Source: Bin5 sp965232575 (GTDB taxonomy: Bacteria > Chloroflexota > Anaerolineae > Caldilineales > Caldilineaceae). From it: DNA of 64,000 bases. A program made the translations under genes and the position numbers. Positions 8,263 through 15,584 of the stretch are shown piece by piece. The notes under the pieces were generated by a model. That model was given only the letters and a program-made list of their open reading frames with translations. It did not search any database and was not told the DNA's origin. Numbering within the stretch: the first letter of the stretch is position 1; the number at the start of each line of letters is the position of its first letter. The stretch covers positions 992,001 through 1,056,000 of the forward strand of contig CBDDPZ010000008.1 in the NCBI GenBank assembly GCA_965232575.1, given 5' to 3'.

Positions 8263-9899
8263 CCGTTCTTCACCATCTCCCACAGGATAGGCAGAGCGAT
8301 GCGGGGACGAAAGAGGGTGGCCGGCGGGCTGATTAGATGGGCGACGTTGAAGAAAACGAGGCAGACATCCGGTCGGTGGATGCGGTCCAGCACATGCTCG
8401 ATATACCGGTGCATGAAGCGCTCGATGAGGCTGGCGTCACCGGCTTTACGGCCCGCCCAGCGAAAGTCATCACTGGTGGCCAGCTGCCATGGGGTTTGCA
8501 GCATCTTCGCCAGCTCCTTCTGAAAGGCCAGACCGGCGAGAGGGGCGTCCTCCAGGCCCCCCTGCTGTTTGACGCTGTCCGCCCTCCCTTTTCCTTTTTG
8601 CCTATTTGCGCTTCGCCAAGGGCCGACAGATGGCGTCGGCTCAGCGCAAACTTCGTGCTTTCTTCGTGTTCTTCGTGGATAATTGTTTTTTCTTTCGCCG
8701 GGCGGCAACGCAAATCGGTTCCCTCTCCTCTTTAGGAAGTCGTCAAGGATTTCCGCCGAAAGCGCGCTCACCGTCATGCCCTGGGCGTAGACCGGGTTGA
8801 ACGCGCAGACTGAGTCTCCCAGCGCGATCAGGCCCTGCGGCCACCGCTTTAGTCTTTCGTAGTGGCGCCAGTGGTTCTCGGTGCGCCGGTAGCCCCCGAT
8901 GCTTGTAAGCGGTTCGGCCGCACTGATCGCCTCCCAAACCTGCGGTCCGATCAACCTGCGGGCGAACTCCTCGAAACCGGCCTCGTCGATCGGTGGATGA
9001 TCCCCTTTATAGCCGACAAGCGTCACGACCCAACGATTTCCTTCGACCGGCTGAACGACCGCGCCCCCCTTAATATCGGGAAAACGGGTGGCGAGCAACA
9101 CCATTTTCCAGTCCGCCTGCCAGTCCTCCGGGATTTTGTACCAGCGGGTGGCGTATCCCACGTCGGCGTTTACGGTCGATTCCTGCGGCGCGGCGTAGCC
9201 GAGATCTTCCAGCCAACTGGGCAGTCGCGAAGAACGGCCGCTGGCATCGACGACAAGATCGGCATGCAACGTGGCCGTTTCATTTTCCACGGTGTAGACC
9301 GCGCCGGTCACGCGGGATTCGTTCGCACCGGCCTCCGTTAACGGCCGCCGGAAAATTTGCGCTGAGCCGACCGCATCCGCCGCGCCTTGGCGAAGCGCAA
9401 ACAAGGAGGCCGGTGCACGGCTTGCGCTTAGCCCCACCACACGGTGGCCGGTACGGAACTGGATGTTGCCGCGGCGGCGCAGGCGCTCGCGTACCCGGTT
9501 TTCCAGCAGGGTGCGGCTGACACTGAAACCAAGAAGGTTTGAATCGAAGCGGGGTAACCAACTGCCGCCGGCCAGGGCAGCCGTATCTTTCAGCCAGCTG
9601 AGCGGCGGAGCGCCTAGGGCCAGCAACTCCTCCTCCAGGCCGGGAAAGCGTTTCCGCAGGACCTGCACGCCCCGCAACAGAAGGACATGCACATGGCGGG
9701 TTTGGGGTGCCCCGGACCGGCCAGCGGCTTGCGGCAAGCTATCCGCATTTACACTGTGACCGGTGGCCCGTGGCCTGGGACTCCACGCCTCGTCCCGCTC
9801 CAGGACAGTGACCTGCTCGCAATGGTCGGCGAGCACGTTGGTGGCGAATAGTCCCGCCATGCCGCCGCCAATTACAATCGCAGTTCTCAACAATCCCAC
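8259..9899 (-). CDS. FAD-dependent oxidoreductase (geranylgeranyl-reductase/monooxygenase type) with two repeat insertions
   Basis: 546 residues from GTG at 9899; nearby TTG codons are alternatives. N-terminal dinucleotide fold IVIGGGMAGLFA, RHVHVLL near residue 70, VVDASGRSS, and the FAD-binding LIALGDSVCAFNPVYAQGM. These fit the NAD(P)/FAD oxidoreductase group that includes geranylgeranyl reductases and aromatic hydroxylases; the substrate is unknown. Two repeat insertions are translated in frame: a P46 copy at residues 167-182 (FALRQGAADAVGSAQ) and a 147-bp composite repeat, exactly 49 codons, at residues 396-444. The second lies just after the FAD-binding region (ILDDFLKRRGNR) and before the C-terminal helical part. 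Whether the enzyme still folds is open, but the frame is intact throughout. Confidence 0.82.
   Translation of the reverse strand: MGLLRTAIVIGGGMAGLFATNVLADHCEQVTVLERDEAWSPRPRATGHSVNADSLPQAAGRSGAPQTRHVHVLLLRGVQVLRKRFPGLEEELLALGAPPLSWLKDTAALAGGSWLPRFDSNLLGFSVSRTLLENRVRERLRRRGNIQFRTGHRVVGLSASRAPASLFALRQGAADAVGSAQIFRRPLTEAGANESRVTGAVYTVENETATLHADLVVDASGRSSRLPSWLEDLGYAAPQESTVNADVGYATRWYKIPEDWQADWKMVLLATRFPDIKGGAVVQPVEGNRWVVTLVGYKGDHPPIDEAGFEEFARRLIGPQVWEAISAAEPLTSIGGYRRTENHWRHYERLKRWPQGLIALGDSVCAFNPVYAQGMTVSALSAEILDDFLKRRGNRFALPPGERKNNYPRRTRRKHEVCAEPTPSVGPWRSANRQKGKGRADSVKQQGGLEDAPLAGLAFQKELAKMLQTPWQLATSDDFRWAGRKAGDASLIERFMHRYIEHVLDRIHRPDVCLVFFNVAHLISPPATLFRPRIALPILWEMVKNG
8568..8714. repeat. Composite palindromic repeat with a P46 copy nested inside, in frame in the FAD oxidoreductase
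   Basis: The outer element starts TTTGACGCTGTCCGCC and ends GGGCGGCAACGCAAA and matches 13593-13685. A complete 46-bp P46 copy (8605-8650) sits inside it. The total of 147 bp is divisible by three, and the host frame is kept; the P46 part reads CAEPTPSVGPWRSAN. Confidence 0.88.
9356..9401. repeat. P46 palindromic element inside the FAD oxidoreductase, in frame
   Basis: 46 bp from TTTGCGCTGAGCCGACCGC to CCTTGGCGAAGCGCAAA. Encodes residues 167-182 on the minus strand as FALRQGAADAVGSAQ. Confidence 0.92.
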
Positions 9900-9947
9900 C
9901 GATCAGTCGTTATTTGGGATCTACATTACGGATCGCATCCTGGGATC

Positions 9948-9964
9948 GCGGGCGTCTCGCCCGC
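9948..9964. repeat. GCGGGCGTCTCGCCCGC hairpin
   Basis: Seven-base stem with a TCT loop, preceded by TGGGATC. Related copies occur near 1589 and, translated in the linker between the CysN and CysC domains, near 10775-10798. Confidence 0.6.
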
Positions 9965-9978
9965 CGAACAGCAAATGC

Positions 9979-10152
9979 GACTGTGATTTTGGGGGATTAA
10001 CTGCAGTTTCTAGTTTTTAGTGGGTTGCGGCTAAATGTTTTTGCGCGCTCTGTTGTGCGGTGGTTACGTCTTATCTGCAAAAACATTTACATTGCCGTTG
10101 CCGTTACTAAAAACTGGCTACTGACTACTAAAAACTGGTGTTTCACAGTTCA
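9979..10152. repeat. H146 repeat interrupted by a T59 element
   Basis: H146 sequence runs from GACTGTGATTTTGGGGG to TTTCACAGTTCAG. At 10032-10089 a complete T59 copy splits it between TGGGTTGCGGC and ATTGCCGTTGCC; the uninterrupted form is seen at 15438-15584. The H146 end supplies the TGA stop of cysNC (10143-10145, minus strand). Confidence 0.9.
10032..10089. repeat. T59 palindromic element nested in an H146 repeat
   Basis: 58 bp bounded by TAAATGTTTTTGC and GCAAAAACATTTA. Insertion into an H146 copy shows that T59 arrived later at this site. Confidence 0.9.
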
Positions 10153-12155
10153 GATAGTATCCCGGCTCGTGCCAGCGCTTCCAGGATCTGCTGCGCCAGT
10201 TCGTCCGCGCTGTGCCGGTCCGTCTCCAGCACCATCTCCGGTTGGAGCGGCTCCTCATAGGGGGCCGAGACGCCGGTGAAATTCGGAATCTCGCCGCGCT
10301 CGGCTCGTTCGTATAGCCCCTTGGGATCCCTTTCCTTGCAGATCTCTACGTCGCACTTGACAAAGAGTTCCCAGAAGCTGTTTTCCGGAGCCAGCGCACG
10401 CGCCGCCTCCCGGTCCGCTGCATAGGGCGAAATAAACGTGCACAGCACGATATGGCCATGCTCAAACGCCAGTCTGGCCACCTCCGCCACCCGGCGGATA
10501 TTCTCCGCGCGCGCCTCCGCGCCAAAGCCCAGATCGCTGTTCAGACCATGACGCACATTGTCCCCGTCCAACGAAAAGGTACGCACGCCCAACGCAAACA
10601 ACTTCTGTTCCAGGGCCTTCGCCACCGTCGACTTGCCCGAACCGGACAGCCCCGTGAACCAGAGCACTGCGGCCCCATGTCCGTTCTGCTCCTCACGCAT
10701 CCGCCGCGTGACCGCGACCGGTTCCCAAACCACATTGGAGGAACGAACTGTGCGCAGAGAGGGCGCTTCTCTCTGGGATCGCGGGCGTTTCGCCCGCTCT
10801 GCCTCTTCCTGTCTTTGCACCAGTTCGCTCACCCGCCGCGCCCGGTCCCGGATCATGCCGGCCGCAACCGTGTTGTTGGTATGGGGGTCAATGAGAATGA
10901 AGCTGCCTGTGGCGCGGTTGATTTGATACGAGTCGAAGAAAAGAGGCTCCGTGGTCACAATCTGCCCGCGGCCGATCTCGTTCAGATGCAGTGTCTGCGC
11001 ATCCTCCCGGTGCATCGTGTCCACATTGATGCGGTAGTTCAACTCCCGCACCGAGGCGCGCACCCGCCGCGTCGACTGCTGCAACCAGTACCACTGGCCG
11101 CTGAAGCTATTGGCAACCGGCCCCTCGATTTGCGCTGAGCCGACGCCATCTGCCGGCCCTTGGCGAAGCGCAAACCTCATCGGTTCTTCGCTCATCCAGC
11201 ACAGCGTCGCGTCGATCTGGTTCGATGAACGGGGCAGGTTGCGCACCCGCACTAGCATATCCCCCCGGCTGATGTCGATCTCATCTTCGAGCGTGATCAC
11301 CACGCCATCGCCGGCAGCGGCCCGCTCGCAGCTCTCGTCGCCGCGGTGGATCCCTGCCACGCGGCTGCGAATCCCGGCCGGCAGCGCCACAACCTCCTCG
11401 CCCACCGCAATGCGGCCGGATACAATCTGCCCGGCGAAACCGCGGAAGTCCAGATCCGCCGCGGCGTTCGCCCTGATCACATATTGTATCGGCAGGCGAA
11501 AGTCCACGTTGTTGCGGCCGGCCCCAATATTGACCGTCTCCAGATGGTGCAGCAGTGTTGCGCCGTGGTACCAGGGCATATTTTCGCTCTGGCTGACGAT
11601 GTTATCGCCGTGCAGCGCGGAAATAGGGATATACACGACGTCGCGCACGTTGAGCTTGGCCGCGAACGCGCGGTACTCGGCGACGATCTCCTGGTAGCGC
11701 GCCTCGCTGTATCCGACCAAGTCCATCTTGTTCACCGCGACAACGATATGGGGAATCTGCAAAAGAGAAGCGATGAAGCTATGCCGCTTCGACTGGGTGA
11801 GGACACCTTTGCGGGCGTCAACCAGTATGATCGCCAGTTCCGCCGTGGACGCGCCGGTCACCATATTGCGCGTGTACTGGATGTGCCCGGGCGTGTCCGC
11901 GATGATGAACTTGCGTCTAGGCGTCGCCGTATAGCGGTAGGCGACGTCGATCGTGATGCCCTGCTCCCGCTCCGCCCGCAGCCCATCTGTGAGCAGCGCC
12001 AGGTCGACCGAAGGGTCGCCGCGCGCCGCGCTCGCCTGCTCGACCGCTTCCAGCTGATCTTCGAATATCGCTTTGGAGTCGTATAACAACCGCCCGATCA
12101 AGGTCGATTTGCCGTCATCGACGCTGCCGGCGGTGGAGAAGCGAAGTAGATCCAT
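10143..12155 (-). CDS. cysNC: Bifunctional sulfate adenylyltransferase large subunit / APS kinase
   Basis: 670 residues from ATG at 12155. The N-terminal CysN GTPase drives ATP sulfurylase (P-loop GSVDDGKST at residues 9-17, DTPGH, NKMDLVG, LTDGLRAEREQGITIDVAY) and the C-terminal CysC domain phosphorylates APS to PAPS (P-loop GLSGSGKST near residue 500, LDGDNVRHGLNSDLGF, FISPY, KGLYERAERGEIPNFTG). Partner CysD is encoded just upstream. A P46 palindrome is translated at residues 328-343 (FALRQGPADGVGSAQ) in the third beta-domain of CysN, between SEEPM and the strand leading to VRASVRELNYR. The linker between the enzymes also contains a GCGGGCG-type hairpin repeat, and the TGA stop comes from an H146 repeat. 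An upstream in-frame start lies in a repeat and is rejected. Confidence 0.95.
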   Translation of the reverse strand: MDLLRFSTAGSVDDGKSTLIGRLLYDSKAIFEDQLEAVEQASAARGDPSVDLALLTDGLRAEREQGITIDVAYRYTATPRRKFIIADTPGHIQYTRNMVTGASTAELAIILVDARKGVLTQSKRHSFIASLLQIPHIVVAVNKMDLVGYSEARYQEIVAEYRAFAAKLNVRDVVYIPISALHGDNIVSQSENMPWYHGATLLHHLETVNIGAGRNNVDFRLPIQYVIRANAAADLDFRGFAGQIVSGRIAVGEEVVALPAGIRSRVAGIHRGDESCERAAAGDGVVITLEDEIDISRGDMLVRVRNLPRSSNQIDATLCWMSEEPMRFALRQGPADGVGSAQIEGPVANSFSGQWYWLQQSTRRVRASVRELNYRINVDTMHREDAQTLHLNEIGRGQIVTTEPLFFDSYQINRATGSFILIDPHTNNTVAAGMIRDRARRVSELVQRQEEAERAKRPRSQREAPSLRTVRSSNVVWEPVAVTRRMREEQNGHGAAVLWFTGLSGSGKSTVAKALEQKLFALGVRTFSLDGDNVRHGLNSDLGFGAEARAENIRRVAEVARLAFEHGHIVLCTFISPYAADREAARALAPENSFWELFVKCDVEICKERDPKGLYERAERGEIPNFTGVSAPYEEPLQPEMVLETDRHSADELAQQILEALARAGILSEL
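11129..11174. repeat. P46 palindromic element inside cysNC, in frame
   Basis: 46 bp from TTTGCGCTGAGCCGACGCC to CCTTGGCGAAGCGCAAA. Encodes residues 328-343 of the CysN part on the minus strand. Confidence 0.93.
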
Positions 12156-12186
12156 CACAACTCCCAGTGTATCTTTATTCTGTCGG

Positions 12187-12236
12187 AACTGTGATTTCCT
12201 GCAATGATCCCCCAAAATCACAGTCAAAAATAGCCT
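12187..12236. repeat. Short H146 hairpin between cysD and cysNC
   Basis: GAACTGTGATTTCCTGC pairs with CCCCCAAAATCACAGTC. It supplies the TGA stop codon of cysD (12224-12226, minus strand, read in TTTTGACTGTGATTTTGGGG). Confidence 0.8.
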
Positions 12237-13219
12237 AACCGCTTCCTGTCTTCCATCGCGGCCTCGCTGCGGCGGTCGTCGGCCCGGTCACCCCGTTCTG
12301 TTACGCGGGCGGTGGCGATCTCCTCAATGATCTCCGCCAGACTGCTCGCAGAAGAGCGAAACGCGCCCGTGCACGTCATGTCGCCGATTGTGCGGAAGCG
12401 CACCCGTTCACGCCTGACCGTTTCCCCCGGCCGCGGCTCGACGTAGTCCCCGATCGCCAGTAGGATCCCGTCCCGGTTGACCACATCCCGCTCATGCGCG
12501 AAGTAGAGGCTGGGCAGGTCGATCCCCTGCTCGGCTATGTACTGCCAGATGTCGAGCTCGGTCCAATTGCTGATAGGGAAGACGCGGAAGTGTTCGCTGT
12601 TCTGTTTGGCGCCGTTGAACAGGTTCCACAGCTCCGGCCGCTGATTCTTGGGGTTCCACTGGCCAAAGGCGTCGCGGTGGGAGAAGAAGCGCTCCTTCGC
12701 ACGCGCCTTTTCTTCATCGCGCCGCGCGCCGCCCACTGCCGCGTCGATGCGCAGCTCAGCCACCGCATCCAGCAGTGTAACCGTCTGCAACCGGTTGCGG
12801 CTGGGATCTCTGTCCGGCTCCTCCTGCACGCGTCCGGCGTCGATCGAATCCTGCACCGAACGCACCAGCAGGCGAACGCCCAACTTCTTCACAAGCTGAT
12901 CGCGAAAGGCAAGCGTTTCAGGAAAATTGTGGCCGGTGTCGATGTGCAGCAGCGGAAAGGGAATCCCCCCCGGCGTAAAGGCTTTGCGCGCCAGATGCGC
13001 GCAGACGATCGAATCTTTGCCGCCGGAGAAGAGCAGACAGGGCCTCTCGAACTGCGCCGCCACTTCCCGCAGCACGTAGATCGCCTCCGCTTCAAGTTGA
13101 CGCAAATGCCCGGTCAGGGCCCTTTGTGCAGGGGAACTGCGGGGAAACTGCCGGGAAAACCCCAGGGGTTCGGGCGCCTCTGCTGCTTCAACACCTGCTG
13201 GCAGGGTCGTTTCGTCCAT
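12224..13219 (-). CDS. cysD: Sulfate adenylyltransferase small subunit
   Basis: 331 residues from ATG at 13219. CysD forms ATP sulfurylase with CysN, making APS from sulfate and ATP. PP-loop motif LLFSGGKDS at residues 62-70, LLHIDTGHNFPET, GGARRDEEKARAKER, FRVFPISNWTELDIW and the C-terminal RKRLGYF are typical. Residues 17-31 (FSRQFPRSSPA region) are encoded by a dispersed repeat also found upstream of the mutase subunit, giving a longer N-terminus than usual for CysD. The stop codon lies in an H146 repeat. Transcribed directly ahead of cysNC. Confidence 0.95.
   Translation of the reverse strand: MDETTLPAGVEAAEAPEPLGFSRQFPRSSPAQRALTGHLRQLEAEAIYVLREVAAQFERPCLLFSGGKDSIVCAHLARKAFTPGGIPFPLLHIDTGHNFPETLAFRDQLVKKLGVRLLVRSVQDSIDAGRVQEEPDRDPSRNRLQTVTLLDAVAELRIDAAVGGARRDEEKARAKERFFSHRDAFGQWNPKNQRPELWNLFNGAKQNSEHFRVFPISNWTELDIWQYIAEQGIDLPSLYFAHERDVVNRDGILLAIGDYVEPRPGETVRRERVRFRTIGDMTCTGAFRSSASSLAEIIEEIATARVTERGDRADDRRSEAAMEDRKRLGYF
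13131..13162. repeat. GGGGAACTGCCGGGAAAACC repeat inside cysD
   Basis: A partly duplicated form of the repeat at 6466-6486, translated in frame near the CysD N-terminus. Confidence 0.6.
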
Positions 13220-13241
13220 GCCTTTCTCTCACCGAGGGGCA

Positions 13242-13306
13242 GTGAATGGTGAATAGTGGATAGTGGATAGTGGGACGGTTGACAACCAACCACTATCCAC
13301 TGAAGT
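13242..13306. repeat. W hairpin repeat upstream of cysD
   Basis: GTGAATAGTGGATAGTGGAT on the left pairs with AACCACTATCCACTG on the right. A second copy at 39118-39187 forms the thyX 3' end and the start of the next gene. Confidence 0.8.
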
Positions 13307-13398
13307 TTGACTGCCCTTCAAAGTCTCCATAGTACGATGCAACCGCACTTTCAGCCAAACTCGAACACTCACAGAGTACGCCAGCCTGCTGAACCAAA

Positions 13399-13708
13399 TT
13401 TGCGCTTCGCCAAGGGCCTGTTTGACGCCTCCGGCTTTGCGCTGTCCAGCAGGGGCTTGCAAGCCAGCCAGTCTCGTGGTGTAAATGTTTTTGCGCGCAC
13501 TACGGTGCAGTGGTCTTGTCTTATCTGCAAAAAACATTTAGTCGCTGGCAGCGCAAACTCCCTGTCTTTTGCCGTTGCAGTTCTTCGTGTTATTTGACGC
13601 TGTCCGCCTTCCCTTTTTCGCTTTTGTCGTTCTTCGTGCTCCTTCGTGGATCGTTGTCGTTTCTTTTGCCGGGCGTCAGCGCAAAAGATGGCGTCGGCTC
13701 AGCGCAAA
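13399..13708. repeat. Nested cluster of palindromic elements (four elements, Russian-doll arrangement)
   Basis: No gene is seen in 13220-13883. A P46 copy is split: its left half is 13399-13418 (TTTGCGCTTCGCCAAGGGCC) and its right half 13686-13708 (AGATGGCGTCGGCTCAGC plus GCAAA). Between them lie an element with ends TTTGCGCTGTCCAGC and GCTGGCAGCGCAAA (13436-13557), which itself holds a T59 copy (13482-13540), and an element TTTGACGCTGTCCGCC to GTCAGCGCAAA (13593-13685) that recurs inside the FAD oxidoreductase. All except T59 share the TTTGCGCT-type end. Confidence 0.85.
13482..13540. repeat. T59 palindromic element, nested
   Basis: TAAATGTTTTTGC to ACATTTA, with one extra A in the right arm. 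It lies inside a palindromic element with TTTGCGCT ends. Confidence 0.88.
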
Positions 13709-13792
13709 TGAACCGCCTCTCCAGATTAGTACTCTCCCGCTCCCACCGTTACAATAAGGAGGCCTCATACCTTCGTGACGAATGCACTCAAT

Positions 13793-13873
13793 AAACTGCA
13801 GTTTTTAGTGGTCTGGCTGCCGTTGCCGGTAATCACAGTTCATCCCCTGAATCTCCCAAAATCACAGTTCAGA
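13793..13873. repeat. H146 repeat upstream of the DsbA-like gene
   Basis: AAACTGCAGTTTTTAGTGG through AATCACAGTTCATCCCCTG to AAATCACAGTTCAG. It ends directly before the AAGGAGG ribosome-binding site. Confidence 0.85.
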
Positions 13874-13883
13874 AGGAGGATCC

Positions 13884-15386
13884 ATGAATTTGCAAGCCCG
13901 ACATATGCGCCGTACCAAGCAGGTGTTTGCGCTTCGCCAACCACATCCGCCGCGCCTTGGCGAAGCGTCAAATAGTGACGCAGGCAAAGAGAGGAGTGGG
14001 CCGCGCCTGACTCTTCTCGCCTTCCTCGTCCTCCCCCTTCTACTTGTCGCAGCATGCACCACCGATGCCGAAGGCAACATCGTTGCCCCGGCCGTCGCCC
14101 CTGCCCCCGCTGGCGACACACAACCTGCCATGCACAGAGGCGTCCCTGTCGGCTTTACCGCTGAGGGCTATCCCTACCGCGGCGACCCGAACGCGGCCAT
14201 CACCATCTACGAATACAGCGACTACGAATGTCCCTTCTGCGCCCGCCATGTGATCCAGACCGAACCGGCGCTCCTGGCCGGGTTCGCCGAAAGCGGCGCA
14301 GTGAAGTTCGTCTTCCGCGATATGCCCCTTTCCTCGATACACCCCAACGCGCTGGCCGCGGCCATTGCCGCCAACTGTGTAGCGGAGCAGGATATCGTCC
14401 TCTTCTGGCAGATGCATGACAGGATCTTCCGGACGCAGAAAGAGTGGGCGCCTCGGGAAGAAGCTCTATCCTTCTTTGCCGAAATGGCGCAGGAGTTGGG
14501 CGCCGACCCCATCCAATACGGGTCCTGCATGGCCAATAATGAAACCCAGCTGACAAAGGTGAACGAGAGCCTGTCTGAAGCCCAATCCCTCGGCTTCACA
14601 GGCACGCCCAGCTTCCGATTCGTCTTTGAAGAGACCGGCGAAGCCTTTTCTCTTACCGGCGCGCAGCCATACGATACTTTCAACGAATGGATCGAGACGA
14701 TCGCGGCCGGCGGCACGCCCCAGGGCGCGGCCCAGGCGCAGCAGCAACAGCAGCAAGGAGATGGCAGGCTGCCTTTCTGGGCGACCGCGGAGGGCTTGGC
14801 GCCCAATCCTGACCGCCCTGGTTTTACCGTGGCCGGTGACATGTACAAGGGCAGTAGCGACGCCCCGATCGTAATCGTCGAATTCAGCGACTTCCAATGC
14901 CCCTACTGCAGCCGCCATGCCTTGACAACACAACCGGTTCTGGATGAAGAGTTTGTCAGTCAGGGTGAAGTGATGTGGGTATTCAAGCATTTTCCCATCG
15001 AGAATATCCATCCTGCTGCTTTCTCCGCCTCGGTCGCGGCCGAGTGCGCAGCCGAGCAAGAGGCCTTCTGGCAATTCCATCACCGCCTTTTTATCGATAT
15101 GGATGTGTGGTCCCGTTCAGAGAACACAAGCTACTTTATGGAGTTGGCGGCTGAATACGAGTTGGATACCGAGGCATTTGCGACTTGTCTGGCAGGAGAC
15201 GCGCCCGCGTTGGCTGTGCAGAGCGATATGCAGGACGGCGCGCCTTTTGTTCGCGGCACACCCACGTTCGTCGTCCTTGCCGGCGGAGAGGGTCGGCTGA
15301 TCCCCGGCGCCTTGCCTACCGACCAGTTCGTCGCCGCGCTCTCGCAGATGCTCGCCGAGCTTTCAGCCACGGACAGCGACGGCTAA
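13884..15386 (+). CDS. Lipoprotein with two tandem DsbA-type thioredoxin domains
   Basis: 500 residues from ATG at 13884, with AAGGAGG seven bases upstream. A lipoprotein signal (LLAFLVLPLLLVAAC) precedes two full DsbA_2-type domains: the first has CPFC at residues 116-119 and cis-Pro context GTPSFRF, the second CPYC at 339-342 and GTPTFVV. A glutamine-rich linker joins them near residue 290. The likely role is thiol oxidation or disulfide exchange outside the membrane. Residues 15-30 (FALRQPHPPRLGEASN) are a P46 element read in frame, so the positively charged n-region of the signal peptide is about 45 residues long instead of a few. A duplicated DsbA in one chain is uncommon. Confidence 0.9.
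   Translation: MNLQARHMRRTKQVFALRQPHPPRLGEASNSDAGKERSGPRLTLLAFLVLPLLLVAACTTDAEGNIVAPAVAPAPAGDTQPAMHRGVPVGFTAEGYPYRGDPNAAITIYEYSDYECPFCARHVIQTEPALLAGFAESGAVKFVFRDMPLSSIHPNALAAAIAANCVAEQDIVLFWQMHDRIFRTQKEWAPREEALSFFAEMAQELGADPIQYGSCMANNETQLTKVNESLSEAQSLGFTGTPSFRFVFEETGEAFSLTGAQPYDTFNEWIETIAAGGTPQGAAQAQQQQQQGDGRLPFWATAEGLAPNPDRPGFTVAGDMYKGSSDAPIVIVEFSDFQCPYCSRHALTTQPVLDEEFVSQGEVMWVFKHFPIENIHPAAFSASVAAECAAEQEAFWQFHHRLFIDMDVWSRSENTSYFMELAAEYELDTEAFATCLAGDAPALAVQSDMQDGAPFVRGTPTFVVLAGGEGRLIPGALPTDQFVAALSQMLAELSATDSDG
13926..13972. repeat. P46 palindromic element inside a lipoprotein signal peptide, in frame
   Basis: 47 bp, TTTGCGCTTCGCCAACCAC to CTTGGCGAAGCGTCAAA. This copy is more symmetrical than most, with both arms carrying the TTCGCCAA/TTGGCGAA core. 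Confidence 0.92.
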
Positions 15387-15437
15387 CGGTTGTTTAATCT
15401 GAAACGAGACTCCTCACGTGGGCCGCGCCCTGAAATC

Positions 15438-15584
15438 AGACTGTGATTTTGGGGGATTAACTGCAGTTTCTAGTTTTTAGTGGGTTGCGCCGTTGCCGTT
15501 GCAGTTACTAAAAACTGGCTACTGACTACTAAAAACTGGTGTTTCACAGTTCATCCCCCAAATCCCGGAAATCACAGTTCAGAC
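15438..15584. repeat. H146 repeat, complete reference copy
   Basis: About 147 bp. Outer arms CAGACTGTGATTTTGGGGG and CCCCCAAATCCCGGAAATCA are complementary with mismatches; inner arms CAGTTTCTAGTTTTTAGT and ACTAAAAACTGGCTACTGAC are also complementary. The other copies are fragments or variants of this. Confidence 0.9.

Noticed and set aside
9717..9775. Another repeat insertion near the start of the FAD oxidoreductase (VNADSLPQAAGRSGAP)
   Set aside because: The stretch looks like extra residues compared with the family, but no second copy of its DNA was found, so it is not supported as a repeat.
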